NCBI RefSeq assembly: GCF_009905375.1
Contig: NC_133652.1
Coordinates: 18,960,850-19,024,849 of the forward strand
Length of the DNA stretch: 64,000 nucleotides
Source of the DNA: Apium graveolens
Taxonomy: Eukaryota > Streptophyta > Magnoliopsida > Apiales > Apiaceae
Direction of reading: 5' to 3'
Shown: positions 42,906 through 52,324 of the stretch, one piece after another
Layout of the letters: every line of letters begins with the position of its first letter
Numbering within the stretch: the stretch's first letter is position 1
The notes under the pieces: generated by a model
Database searches by the model: none
Seen by the model: the letters and a program-made list of their open reading frames with translations, nothing else
Told to the model about the DNA's origin: nothing
Made by a program: the position numbers and the translations under genes

Positions 42906-43802
42906 AATGCTTTAACAGCCTCTCACAATCTGCAATCGATATGAGAGAAACACTCTGAAAAATCTCACATATACACGGAGAGAATAGTAATTAAAGTTTT
43001 TGAAAGGAAGAAAACAAATGGAGGATAAGTAAATTTCTACCTCTTTTATGTTTTTGAATCTATATTTGTTCCAAACTTATAATGTGTTACAATGGTATAT
43101 TTATTGCAACAATTAACATACAAAATATCATTGATACACATTAATTTTCCGAATTAATATATTCTTCCCACAAATGCTCAATTAATACATCTCTAAGTGC
43201 AATATGTGCCTATTTATTTTTTCTTTTTAAATTTTAATGAAATTATATTTTCTCATTATTTTAAGTTTTATTTTTAAAAATAAATTTTGTTAACTATTAA
43301 TTATATTCTGCTATTAATTATATAATTAAGTAATCAAAAATAAATTTAAAATCTCATAAACTACTAATAACAAAACAATTATTTTATATTAAATCAAGTG
43401 ATCCAAATTTGGATCATCATTTGGATCATTGTTGTAATAGAATTTGGGGTAATCTGCCCCAAATTTGGAATTTTGGATCACTGTTGGATTTACGCTTAGA
43501 GTCTGAACTATTGGATTATTTTTGTTGATGAAAAACCTTATGGATGACGAATCATGTATTGTTGCTTCTCCATTGAATTTGTTAAGTACTTCCTTCATTT
43601 TTTCTACGTTTATTATTTACATGTATTTCAAGGCCTCTATAAAATATAGTTTCGTAATATATTTTTATTTTTTTATTTGAATACAAGTTTAAACATAAAA
43701 TTTTATGCAGAAAGAAAAAATTAAAAAATATAATGGAGTTATAATTTAAATAAATATTCAAACGCGTGCCAAAAAGTGACGTAAAGAATTCAATAGGACA
43801 GA

Positions 43803-44296
43803 TAGAGATGACAATTTGGTATACGACACAATAAAATGACACGAGAACGACACGATATATTTGGATATGTGTTCAACTTTTTGGTACACGAACACGAAAG
43901 TACACGACACGAAAGAATACAGAATCTAAACGGGTACAGATATGTGTTTACCTTAGATACACGGCACGACACGAAAGTACACGAAATAATAAATTTATTA
44001 ATAATTTTTTTAATATTTATATATTCATTTATATAAATATACATATTACTTTAATATTATATGTATATATACATAATATTCATATATATATATATTTAAC
44101 ATATATATATAAATATATATTTAATATATGTAAAATTATATCCAACTATATAAAATTTTATATATTAATTAATTAAATAATTAATTAATTTTTTATACAC
44201 GAAATGTACACGAAACTAACACAAAATGATAAGTGACGGATATGTATTTATCCTAAAGTACACGAATACTAAACGAAACACGAATTTCCAGCTCTA
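43803..44296. mobile_element. hAT-like MITE (494 bp)
   Basis: Inverted ends: TAGAGATGACAATT at 43803 and, as complement, TAGAGCTGGAAATT at 44296. Flanked by an 8-bp duplication with one mismatch: AGGACAGA (43795-43802) and GGGACAGA (44297-44304). The interior is AT-rich with many ACACGA/CGTGT motifs near both ends, typical of hAT MITEs. It sits in the RPA-like pseudogene. Confidence 0.82.
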
Positions 44297-44364
44297 GGGA
44301 CAGAGGGATTATCATTCCGCAGCTAGAAATTATAATTACCACAGGTTGAACAGTTTGTAGTGCT

Positions 44365-44673
44365 TGTTGAATTTTTATAAATGAATGATAACTGATAAAA
44401 AGTATTCTAAAAGAGTAAACTAAAACAAAACATAATTTTATTATCAGATGCCATACATTAAAATACTATGTAAGCCTTCTTTATATTGACTACACATTTA
44501 ACAAAAATACCTAACAAATAGTTAACCCTATCCCACTAACATCTCCCACTAACATCTAATCTAGAATTTCAAATAATACATTATCTAATAATTATTCAAA
44601 CACTATTTCTAAAAACCTCATCAAAATTAATCCAAAAAACAATTCAAATAATTTTGAATTATTATTTCCAACA
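44365..44673 (-). repeat. 3' LTR of the short LTR element
   Basis: 309 bp, next to a polypurine tract, with TG..CA ends and a TATA-like CAATATAAAG on the element strand. I find no extended alignment with the other LTR (45177-45519). Confidence 0.75.
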
Positions 44674-44759
44674 CTCCCTCTTAATTCACAATTTTTCTTC
44701 CCTGTGATGTACTTGTCATCACCACCACCATTGTTGTTGATTACTTCTCTTCACAATTT

Positions 44760-44950
44760 CTTCAACGAGCACTTGTCTCCCTAATTTCTTCAAGGAGCAC
44801 TTCTTTCTTATTGACCAGTGATATACTTCCCATCACCATTGGAGCCCTTCTCTCCACTTTTCTTCAAGGAGCACTTCTCTCCTATTGACCAGTGATGTAC
44901 TTCCCATCACCATTAGAGCCCTTCTCTCCACTTTTCATCATGGTGCACAT
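44760..44950. repeat. ~74-bp tandem repeat in the short LTR element
   Basis: Two and a half units: CTTCAAGGAGCACTTCT recurs at about 44787 and 44861, with CCAGTGATRTACTTCCCATC in each unit and a diverged third start (ATCATGGTGCAC) near 44936. Confidence 0.8.
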
Positions 44951-45164
44951 AATCACCAATAACTCAAAATAAATATGTATTTTTTTTACGCCTTGATACA
45001 CATTCTTCATGAATCTCTAGCAGCACTACCATATGTTGTCTTCCATTTCTTTATTTATTCGCAGCAATTTTTTGACGCCCAGTTACTCAATCAAACCATT
45101 CACTATACTCCACAGCCCCTTTGCTATGCAATTGTCGCAACCTCAAGCTCACCAAAGATCGGTA

Positions 45165-45176
45165 GCTCTGATACCA
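45165..45176 (-). other. Primer-binding site of the short LTR element
   Basis: Plus-strand GCTCTGATACCA, which is TGGTATCAGAGC on the element strand, with no spacer to the LTR end CAACA. Confidence 0.9.
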
Positions 45177-45519
45177 TGTTGAAATTAAGATAAAGATAAT
45201 AACACTTGTATTTACAAACCGGAATGCACTTAATTGCTATATTGTGTTCTCTTTGTTGTGAATTAAAATTGAACGTACATGCAGGATATATATACCCTGA
45301 TAGAAACTGAATGCAAGAGAAACACTAGCTAATAACTACTTCCTACAAATACTCCAACATCCCCACTTATTCAAAACTCCTCCTGATTTTACTGAAACAA
45401 ACAAATAACCTATTCTACCTGCTATTAACCTGGTTTACGTGATTCGGCAGTAACCCAAATAAATAAAACATAATAAAAATATTATTATCTAAAAACATGT
45501 TTTAGATTAAATCCCAACA
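45177..45519 (-). repeat. 5' LTR of the short LTR element
   Basis: 343 bp with TG..CA ends, next to the primer-binding site, with TATATATA (around 45285-45292) as a likely TATA box. It does not resemble the 3' LTR except for about six bases at each end. Confidence 0.75.
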
Positions 45520-46367
45520 GTGCTGCATTATTTAATTCGACAAAACATGAAATAGCACATTGATCCCAAAAACGTACAATCACATTATTCCTGCATAATG
45601 TCCCATTATGGAAAACATGAATGTAAATGAAAAAATATACATCCTGGAATATTTGAGTGATGCAGTTAATTAAACATGTTTAAGTTCTTACACGTTGTCC
45701 GAAATGACCATCTCGAAATAAGTTTGTGATACATTTGATCCGTTTGTAGTTAGAAGTTATTATTCCAATAACATCTAAAAAAAGAAATATTAGGTAAAAT
45801 TAAATTTAAGCAAACAATAACAACATAGATTTCACTTTTAAATTAAAGAAAGTATTCGTTACCAATACAGTGTCGGTCTTGAAAATTAGCCTCATCTATA
45901 GACCCAAGATTAGTGAACTGGAAGACCTCTTCATAATTGAAGAAATATAAAACAGGTAGCTCAACAATCGTTGTTGTATGTGCGAAGACAATATGTTTGT
46001 CATCATTCAGACATTTATACTTTCCAATGAAATTGTTGACAGAGAAATTTGAAATTTCATATACTCCACCTTCATCTAAATGAATGTCGAATTGCGACGC
46101 TAAAATACAGGGGATTTTGGCATGCATGAGATTTTCCAGGAATAACAAATAAGTACTTAAATATATGTAAGGAAATTTTAAGAAAATTGACATAGAAAAC
46201 TTTCTAGATTCGTAGAAACTTACATTATCATCCATGAGAATTATGTTGATGCTACGTGGATGGTTGATATTACAGACATACTGAATCCACTTTCTTAAGA
46301 TTTTAACTTTTATTTTGCATGTAATATGTGGTGTGGGTTGAAGTTGATTTAGAAGTTGGTACTCCAT

Positions 46368-46813
46368 AAAAATAATTTGCTATGAATATTTGGAATGGAG
46401 ATTCAATGGGTAGAAGACAACATCTACATCGTGTTTATAAAGAGAGATCTGAGTGCTGAAATTACTTACTGTTCCAGTCAACCTGATTTGATTGGAAGAT
46501 TCGACAAACCCACGTTTTTCTGATTACATACTGTGATTATTTGTACAAAAAGTTGAATAATGAATATAGAACTATTCTAAATATTCTATATGACAATATA
46601 TTAATTATCAAAAAAATATAATAATAATAATGCTTGAAAAAGTTGTAACTCCAACCATGATTCAGATATCAAAATGTTAGACATTGTTGCTCCAGCCTCC
46701 AAATCACTCCAACTGTGGATAAAAAAATTATCCAAATTTAGACCACTGAATAGTACTGATCCAAATTTAGATCACCACTATTTACTATTTTAATTTTTTT
46801 AATATTGAAATAA
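46368..46813. other. Upstream region of the RPA-like pseudogene with a MITE fragment
   Basis: 46368-46460 contains, on the minus strand, a TTTATAAAC box about 70 bp before the pseudogene start. 46690-46800 has CTCCAACTGTGGAT and repeated TGATCCAAATTTAGATCA, like the ends of the TTA-MITE at 37329-43495, so it is probably a fragment of the same MITE family. It abuts the broken 3' end of Copia D. Confidence 0.5.
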
Positions 46814-47041
46814 TTATATGACAGTAGAGTTGTACACGACAATAGTCCATATCTCCTCCACAACTTCACAGTAGATTGTGGGTGATTCTAGTGTAGCATA
46901 ACTGAGTTTACAGCTCTTCAAAAAATCCATCATCTTGTGAAAGTCTCTAGACTGAGGAATCTCCTTATTCACAAGTGCTGCAAAGTTATTCTTTTCATAG
47001 ATATATCCAGATTGAGACATGATTTTGACTACAGGTGCCAT
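46814..47041 (-). pseudogene. Extra 3' ORF of Copia D, N-terminal fragment
   Basis: 75 aa starting MAPVVKIMSQSGYIYEKNNF, with FAALVNKEIPQSRDFHKMMDF, then LSYATLESPTIYCEVVEEIW and a break after VVYNST. This N-terminal block is the most recognisable part of the SIRE-type additional ORF. A TATA-like GAGTATAAAAGC (rc of 47148-47159) lies ~110 bp upstream, followed by a C/T-rich leader, suggesting separate transcription. The rest is lost where the MITE-like fragment begins. Function unknown. Confidence 0.65.
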
Positions 47042-47562
47042 TGTTAGAGAATGAGAGATTTGCAGAGAGAACTTTTGCTTTGGAGAAGAAAGGGAGTTGG
47101 AGCAATTGAATTGAGAGTGATAAAAGAAAAGAATGAAAATGAATTTTGCTTTTATACTCTCTTAAAAATAAACTGACAAATGTAATAAAGAACCAATCAA
47201 AATAACACAAAATAGCCGTTTAAATTAAAATAAACTGTCAAAATTCTATCAATCATCCGTCGTGATATACTTACAGACTGTAAGTAAACTCGATGGATGA
47301 TGTTTAGAAAATTAACGGCTATGATTTGGACAAGTCGACCGATGGGAGTAAAACAATTTATCCACCGTGTAATAAAATATCCCAGAAAGGTAATTGATTT
47401 TATTATTATTATTATGATATTCTATTCCGACGGATGATCAGACTCGATGGATAATGATCATCCGTCGGGATGTAAATTTTGACTTAGCTAAAATTTCATC
47501 CAAAACAGAGAAATCAATTAAATTTCTGCTGCATTTTAACTTGCAAAAATATCTGAAATAAT
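47042..47562 (-). other. Spacer between pol and 3' ORF of Copia D
   Basis: No coding potential. It contains several copies of the 11-mer CCGACGGATGA or its complement (47427-47437, 47458-47468, near copy 47253-47262) and the TATA-like box of the 3' ORF. Confidence 0.6.
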
Positions 47563-49063
47563 TCAAGAATAATTAAGCATACCTAACTCACTTACCAACC
47601 TTGAAAAGGTGGATTCATCAAGTGACTTGGTAAATATATCTGCAAGCTGCTTTTCACTTGGAACAAAATGAAGTTCCATAGTACCATTTGATTACATGTT
47701 CCTTAATTAAGTGGTACTTAATGTCTATGTGCTTTGTTCTTGAATGATGTACTGGATTCTCAATAATGGCAATTGCACTTGTGTTATCACAGAAAATAGG
47801 AATTCTTTCCACTTGCAGACTAGGAATTCTTTCCACTTGCAGACCATAGTCTAGCAATTGGTTTTTCATCCACAAAATATGAGCACAGCAACTGCCAGCA
47901 ACAATATATTCAGCTTCTGCTGTAGAAGTAGAAACTGAATTTTGTTTTTTACTGAACCATGATACTAGCTTGTTTCCTAGAAATTGACAGGGTCCTGTTG
48001 TGCTTTTTCTATCAATTCTACAATCTGCATAATCTGCATCTGAATAACCAGTTAGATCAAAACCAGAATCTCTAGGGTACCAAATGCCAAGTTTTGGTGT
48101 ACCCTTGAGATATCTGAAAATTCTCTTAATAACTATTAAGTGAGATTCTCTAGGATCATCCTGAAATCTAGCACAGAGACATGTAGCAAACATTATATCT
48201 GGCCTACTAGCTGTTAAGTATAGAAGTGAGCCAACCATGCCATTATGACTTGAAATATCCACAGACTTTTCAGTAGTGTTTAATTCAAGTTTAGTTGCAG
48301 TGGTCATGGGAGTTTTTGCAGATGTGAAATCCATTAGTTCAAACTTCTTTAAAAGATCATAAATGTATTTAGTTTGAGTAATGAATATTCCATCACTAAC
48401 TTGCTTAACTTGTAAACCAAGAAAGTAAGTTAGTTATCACATCATACTCATTTCATACTTACTTTGCATTAATTTGGCAAACTTTTTACAAAGTTTTTCA
48501 TATGTAGAGCCAAATATAATATCATCTACATAAATTTGAACAAGTATGCTAGAGCCATTAACATTTCTAAAGAATAAAGTTTTGTCAACAGTACCTCTAG
48601 TGAAGTGATTCTCTAAAAGAAACTTTAACAAAGTGTCATACCAGGATCTTGGTGCTTGCTTCAATCCATAAAGTGCTTTCAGAAGATAATATACATGTTC
48701 AGAAAAATTTGGATCCTCAAAACCAGGAGGCTGACTGACATAGACGTCCTACTCCAAATCTCCATTCAGAAAGGCACTTTTGACATCCATTTGATAGACT
48801 TTGAAATTGGCATGAGTTGCATAGGCTAGGAAAATTTTGATGGCTTCAAGTCTTGCAACATGAGCAAAGGTCTCATCAAAATCAATTCCTTCTTGTTGAA
48901 AATAGCCCTTAACAACCAATCTAGCTTTGTTCCTTATAACTATGCCATTTTCATTTATCTTGTTTCTGAATACCCACTTGGTGTCTATTGAGTTCTTTCC
49001 TTTAGGCATGGGTACCAACTTCCATACATTATTCCTTTTAAATTGGTTTAGCTCTTCCTGCAT
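47563..49063 (-). pseudogene. Reverse transcriptase and RNase H of Copia D, interrupted
   Basis: Pieces 49063-48749 ([62 protein letters not shown]), 48664-48437 ([27 protein letters not shown]) and 48334-47654 ([72 protein letters not shown]). A duplicated LQVERIP segment (in 47800-47840) shows a small tandem duplication. A frameshift near 47690 puts the end (to TGA complement 47563-47565) in another frame. The catalytic YVDD is present. Confidence 0.85.
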
Positions 49064-49972
49064 AGCTAAAATTCAATCAGGATCCAACAGAGCTTCTTCT
49101 AACTTCTTTGGTTCCTCCTTAGATAGGAAGTTGCTATACATACATTCTTCTTGAGTTGCTTTCCTTGTCTGAACTCTAGAAGATGCATCACCAATAATTA
49201 GCTCATAAGGGTGATCTCTTGTCCATTTTCTTTGTTGAGGTAGATTGGCTCTAGATGAAGAGGCCTCATTGTTGTCTTGATGTGTGACTGAGTTTTGATT
49301 ATGAGAAACTCCCCCTGAGTTTGTGAATCTTTGATTTGAAAAAAAGGGAACTTTCTATAGGTGATCTATTCTGACTTTCAACTTCTCTTAATGTTCCGAC
49401 GGATGATTCACTTTGTGTTCCGACGGATGAAGCTGATTGTCTCCCGACGGATAATGCAGATTATCTCCCGACAGATGAAACATTTTGTAACTCGACAGAT
49501 GTTGAATTATGAGCTTCATTAGTTGTAGATTTTTCTGCATTATCCTTAGTCACTGTTTCTTGATCACTCTCATCATCACTAACCATCTCCACATTATCAA
49601 ACTTGAGACTTTCATGGAAATCTCCATCTTACAGTCCTTCAATCTTTTTATCATCAAACACAACATGTATTGATTCCACAACAATGTTGGTTCTTAGATT
49701 GTAGACTCTATATGCCTTTCCCATAGCATATCCAACAAAAATTCCTTAATCTGCTTTAGCACCAAATTTCCCATGTTGATCAGTTTAATTCTTCAAGATA
49801 TAACATTTGCAGCCAAAGACATAAAGAAAAATTAGAGTTGGTTTCCTGTTCTTGAACAATTAGTAGGGAGTCATGCACTTTGTTTGATTAACGAAAGAGA
49901 TATTCTGAGTGTAGCTTCACAGCTTCAGCCCAAAAAGATGTTGGTAACTTTGATTCTTCAAGCATTGTCCTT
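49064..49972 (-). pseudogene. Integrase C-terminal region and linker of Copia D, decayed
   Basis: On the minus strand, SYQHLFGLK-like integrase sequence begins at the insertion point of element C (49972), followed by degenerate integrase C-terminus (KFGAKAD.GIFVGYAMGKAYRV-like, VVESIHVVFDDKKIEGL) with several stops. Then a Ser-rich linker includes repeats of the type S(S)VGTQSE encoded by CATCCGTCGG units (49396-49510), and the block DQRTWTRDHPYELIIGDASSR ahead of the RT. Confidence 0.65.
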
Positions 49973-50588
49973 TGTTAGATATATTTGTGATGTCATGGCT
50001 AATATGATTTATGTTTAGTTATTTCAGATCTTACTTAGCAGGAAAGATCAGTACTTAACTTGAAATCAGCACTTATACTGGAGTCAGTACTTAAGATATC
50101 AGAACTTAAGTTGTCAGAACTTAAGATATCAGAAGATATTTATCAGGAGATAATACCAGGACTTAAGAAGATGTTCAGATAAGGAAAAAGGTTGATTGAA
50201 AGGAAAGAAGATCAAGACGAACATAAGAAGAGATATTTATGAAGAATAATTCTATTGAGAATAGAAAACTTGGAAGAAAAGATATCTGATTGATATATTT
50301 TAGGAAGCAGAATTATATTCCATATCAATTAGAAGATCTTGTAACTGTGTACTATATAAACACAGACATAGGGTTTACACTATAAGTGTTATCATAATCG
50401 AGAATATCATTCATTGTAACCCTAGCAGCTCTCGTGATATTTGATCATCACTGAGAGAGGACAGTTCCATACTGTAACAAAGTTTATTGCTTTGAATAAA
50501 GTTGTTTTCTGTTACTTGTGTTATTAGAATTCAATTTGATTGTGCTATACACTGTATTCACCCCCCCTACAGTGTGTGTGACCTAACA
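49973..50588 (+). mobile_element. 5' LTR of Copia C
   Basis: 616 bp from TGTTAGATATATTTG to GTGTGACCTAACA, with inverted ends TGTTAG/CTAACA, TATA box ACTATATAAAC (50351) and a C-tract TATTCACCCCCCC near the end. It carries several TCAGAACTTAAG motifs at 50098-50125. Confidence 0.88.
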
Positions 50589-50590
50589 AG

Positions 50591-50602
50591 TGGTATCAGA
50601 GC
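50591..50602 (+). other. Primer-binding site of Copia C
   Basis: Exact TGGTATCAGAGC, two bases after the LTR end. Confidence 0.95.
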
Positions 50603-50644
50603 CTATCTGTTAACACACAAACAGTTTAAGATCCAAAAACAATC

Positions 50645-52324
50645 ATGTTTGAAGTAGAAACTCCAACTAAGCCAACCAAAACTGAAGAACCTCCAAAGAC
50701 ACAAGTCTATAGTCGATACGAGACTATTAAAGTTCCCATTCTGAAGCCATCTGAATATCCCGTATGGAAGGTGAGGATTACCATGTTTCTGGAAGCAACT
50801 GATCCAAAATATCTTGACAGAATCAATGAAGGGCCTCACAAACCAACCAAACTCGCAGTTGCAGTTGCAGGTGAAGCAGCAAAGTCAGTACCAAAGGAGA
50901 AAAGTGACTACACTGCTGAAAATATCGCTTCAATTTCTAAGGATGCTAAGGTACGAAACTTACTGCATAGTGCCATTGATAATGTAATGTCAAATAGGGT
51001 AATTAACTTCAAGACTGCAAAGGAGATATGGGATGCCTTGAAAACAAGGTGTCAGGGAACTGACTCGATTAAAAAGAACAGGAAGACAATACTCACTCAA
51101 GAGTATGAACACTTTGACTCAAAGGCTAATGAGTCATTGAATGATTTATATGATAGATTTGTCAAACTCTTGAATGATTTGTCACTGGTTGATAAGGAGT
51201 ATGATCTTGAAGATTCAAACCTTAAATTCCTGTTAGCTCTTCCTGAAAGCTGGGATTTGAAGGCAACAACTATAAGAGACAACTATAATCTTGATGAAAC
51301 AACTCTTGATGAAATCTATGGGATGCTCAAGACTCATGAACTTGAGATGGAACAAAGAAGCAAGAGGAAAGGAGGAAAGTCAAGAACAGTTGCTCTTAAG
51401 GCTGGAGAAGAATCCCCCAAGGCATCTACCTCAAGGAAAGACAAGGGTAAAGCTCTTTCCACAAAGTCTGATACTGAGACATCAAGTTCTGATAGTGATG
51501 ATGACTCAGAAACTGAAAGCTTACCTGAGACGGATGATGATGAAGAGATGATGAAGCTATGTGCTCTTATGGTGAAAGGAATCACGAAGATTGCATACAG
51601 GAAGTTCAGGAAGGGAAAGAAGTTTTCCAAGAGAGGTGCAAGTTCTGATAAAAAGAATTTCAGAAAATCTGAAGGAAAAGGAGGAAAGTCTGACATAGGA
51701 GATTATACAAATGCCAAATGCTACAACTGTGGGGAAAAAGGCCACCTATCTCCTGATTGCAAGAAAGTGAAGAGTGATAAAGGAAAGGCTCTTGTCACAA
51801 AGAAGAAAAACTGGATAGACACTTCAGATTCTGAAAGCGAGGAGAACTATGCATTGATGGCAAATTCTGATATGGCAAATGCTGAAAGCAATACTGAAGC
51901 TGCTGAGTTAAAGGTACCTCAAACTACTTATGCCTTTCATACTGATGATATTAATGAGTTAAGAAGATATCTTAAAACCATGTTCATTAGCTATAGAGAC
52001 CAAACTTTAACATGTGAAAGATTAACTTCTGAAAATCTTGCTTGTAAAAAAAGGAATGATTATTTAGAAAAAGAGTTAGTCATGTTCCATCAAACTCAGA
52101 AAGATAAATATGATGCTTTCTATGTTAGGGATGAAGTACTTAAAATGAATGAATCTCTAAAAGCTGAGTTAGAAAAGGAAAAAGAGATTATCAGGACTTG
52201 GACTGACTCTGGCAGAACAACTCAGAATTTGTTAAGTAGTGAAAACTGGAAAGAGGGCTTAGGTTATGGAGATGATAAGAATGATAAAGGAGCTGTAGAT
52301 ATTAAGCCTATAGTTGTTAAATAA
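50645..52324 (+). CDS. Gag of Copia C (capsid and first zinc knuckle)
   Basis: 559-aa open frame starting MFEVETPTKPTKTEEPP, without the stops found in element A. UBN2-type capsid (LKPSEYPVWKVRI, KEIWDALKTRCQGTDSIKK, LTQEYEHFDSKANESLNDL, LPESWDLKATTIRDNYNL, EIYGMLKTHELEMEQRS), an acidic Ser-Asp stretch, a basic segment (YRKFRKGKKFSKRG), the knuckle CYNCGEKGHLSPDC, and a coiled-coil-like C-terminal part (LTSENLACKKRNDYLEKEL, ESLKAELEKEKEIIRTW). It ends at a TAA (52322-52324) in a place where the frame continues in phase, so the natural protein was longer. It is the best-preserved gag in the window. Confidence 0.9.
   Translation: MFEVETPTKPTKTEEPPKTQVYSRYETIKVPILKPSEYPVWKVRITMFLEATDPKYLDRINEGPHKPTKLAVAVAGEAAKSVPKEKSDYTAENIASISKDAKVRNLLHSAIDNVMSNRVINFKTAKEIWDALKTRCQGTDSIKKNRKTILTQEYEHFDSKANESLNDLYDRFVKLLNDLSLVDKEYDLEDSNLKFLLALPESWDLKATTIRDNYNLDETTLDEIYGMLKTHELEMEQRSKRKGGKSRTVALKAGEESPKASTSRKDKGKALSTKSDTETSSSDSDDDSETESLPETDDDEEMMKLCALMVKGITKIAYRKFRKGKKFSKRGASSDKKNFRKSEGKGGKSDIGDYTNAKCYNCGEKGHLSPDCKKVKSDKGKALVTKKKNWIDTSDSESEENYALMANSDMANAESNTEAAELKVPQTTYAFHTDDINELRRYLKTMFISYRDQTLTCERLTSENLACKKRNDYLEKELVMFHQTQKDKYDAFYVRDEVLKMNESLKAELEKEKEIIRTWTDSGRTTQNLLSSENWKEGLGYGDDKNDKGAVDIKPIVVK

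Larger units (their letters stand above)
37628..43098 (-). mobile_element. Full-length L1-type LINE
   Basis: 5.5 kb, minus strand, with ORF1 (42905-41818), ORF2 (41731-37651) and a short A-run at the 3' end (T-run at 37626-37635 on the plus strand). A 16-bp target-site duplication with one mismatch flanks it: ATTTATTGCAATAATT (37612-37627) and ATTTATTGCAACAATT (43099-43114), typical of target-primed integration. A few stops and one frameshift make it inactive, but it is still near full length. Confidence 0.88.
37329..43495. mobile_element. TTA-flanked MITE (Harbinger/Tourist-like?), split by an L1 LINE
   Basis: Flanked by TTA at 37326-37328 and 43496-43498. The ends share CCAACAGT(T)GTGAT-like inverted sequence (left TCATCTCCAACAGTTG, right complement TAAATCCAACAGTG), with several sub-terminal TGATCCAAAT/ATTTGGATCA motifs. 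Without the LINE it is about 0.7 kb of AT-rich non-coding DNA (37329-37627 plus 43115-43495). Removing it with one TTA restores the reading frame of the surrounding exon. The inverted ends are imperfect, so the superfamily is inferred from the 3-bp duplication. Confidence 0.65.
44365..45519 (-). mobile_element. Short LTR retroelement (TRIM-like, Copia-type ends) with two dissimilar LTRs
   Basis: 1155 bp. 5-bp duplication GTGCT at 44360-44364 and 45520-45524. On the minus strand: LTR 45519-45177 (TGTTGGGATTT..TTTCAACA), primer-binding site TGGTATCAGAGC directly adjacent (complement of 45165-45176), ~500 bp internal region without gag or pol, a purine tract AAGAGGGAG (complement of 44674-44682), and LTR 44673-44365 (TGTTGGAAATAAT..ATTCAACA). 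The two LTRs share only their termini. The coding frame of the flanking exon is continuous once it is removed. Confidence 0.85.
37285..46367 (-). pseudogene. RPA70-like (DUF223/OB-fold) gene, split by four transposable elements
   Basis: Exon 1 begins MEYQLLNQLQPTPHITCKIKV at 46367 and ends at a GTAAGT donor (46218-46223); the reading resumes LMHAKIPCILASQF, GGVYEISNFSV, and ends in HCI at a GTAACG donor (45857-45862). Exon 45692-45774 continues in phase as DVIGIITSNYKRIKC. The next exon starts near 45590 (NNVIVRFWDQCA) and runs into the short LTR element; across it the frame continues as ALQTVQPVVIIISSCGMI. A later exon (about 43578-43496; FNGEATIHDSSSIRFFIN) continues across the TTA-MITE as IVQTLRNKFWENAVQPEH and a TGA at 37285-37287. 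The order matches plant replication protein A 70-kDa-like/DUF223 proteins, which bind single-stranded DNA and are sometimes carried by Helitrons. One splice join is off by a base, and a stop follows the hAT insertion, so it is a pseudogene. Confidence 0.72.
46814..49972 (-). mobile_element. Copia retrotransposon D (3' half), reverse orientation
   Basis: On the minus strand: integrase from 49972 (cut by element C), linker, RT and RNase H down to 47563, a spacer, and the start of the additional 3' ORF (47041-46814), where it is truncated. The 5' half (LTR, gag, protease) would lie beyond element C, outside the window. Its proteins differ clearly from A/C and B, so it is a separate family. It has several stops. 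Confidence 0.8.
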
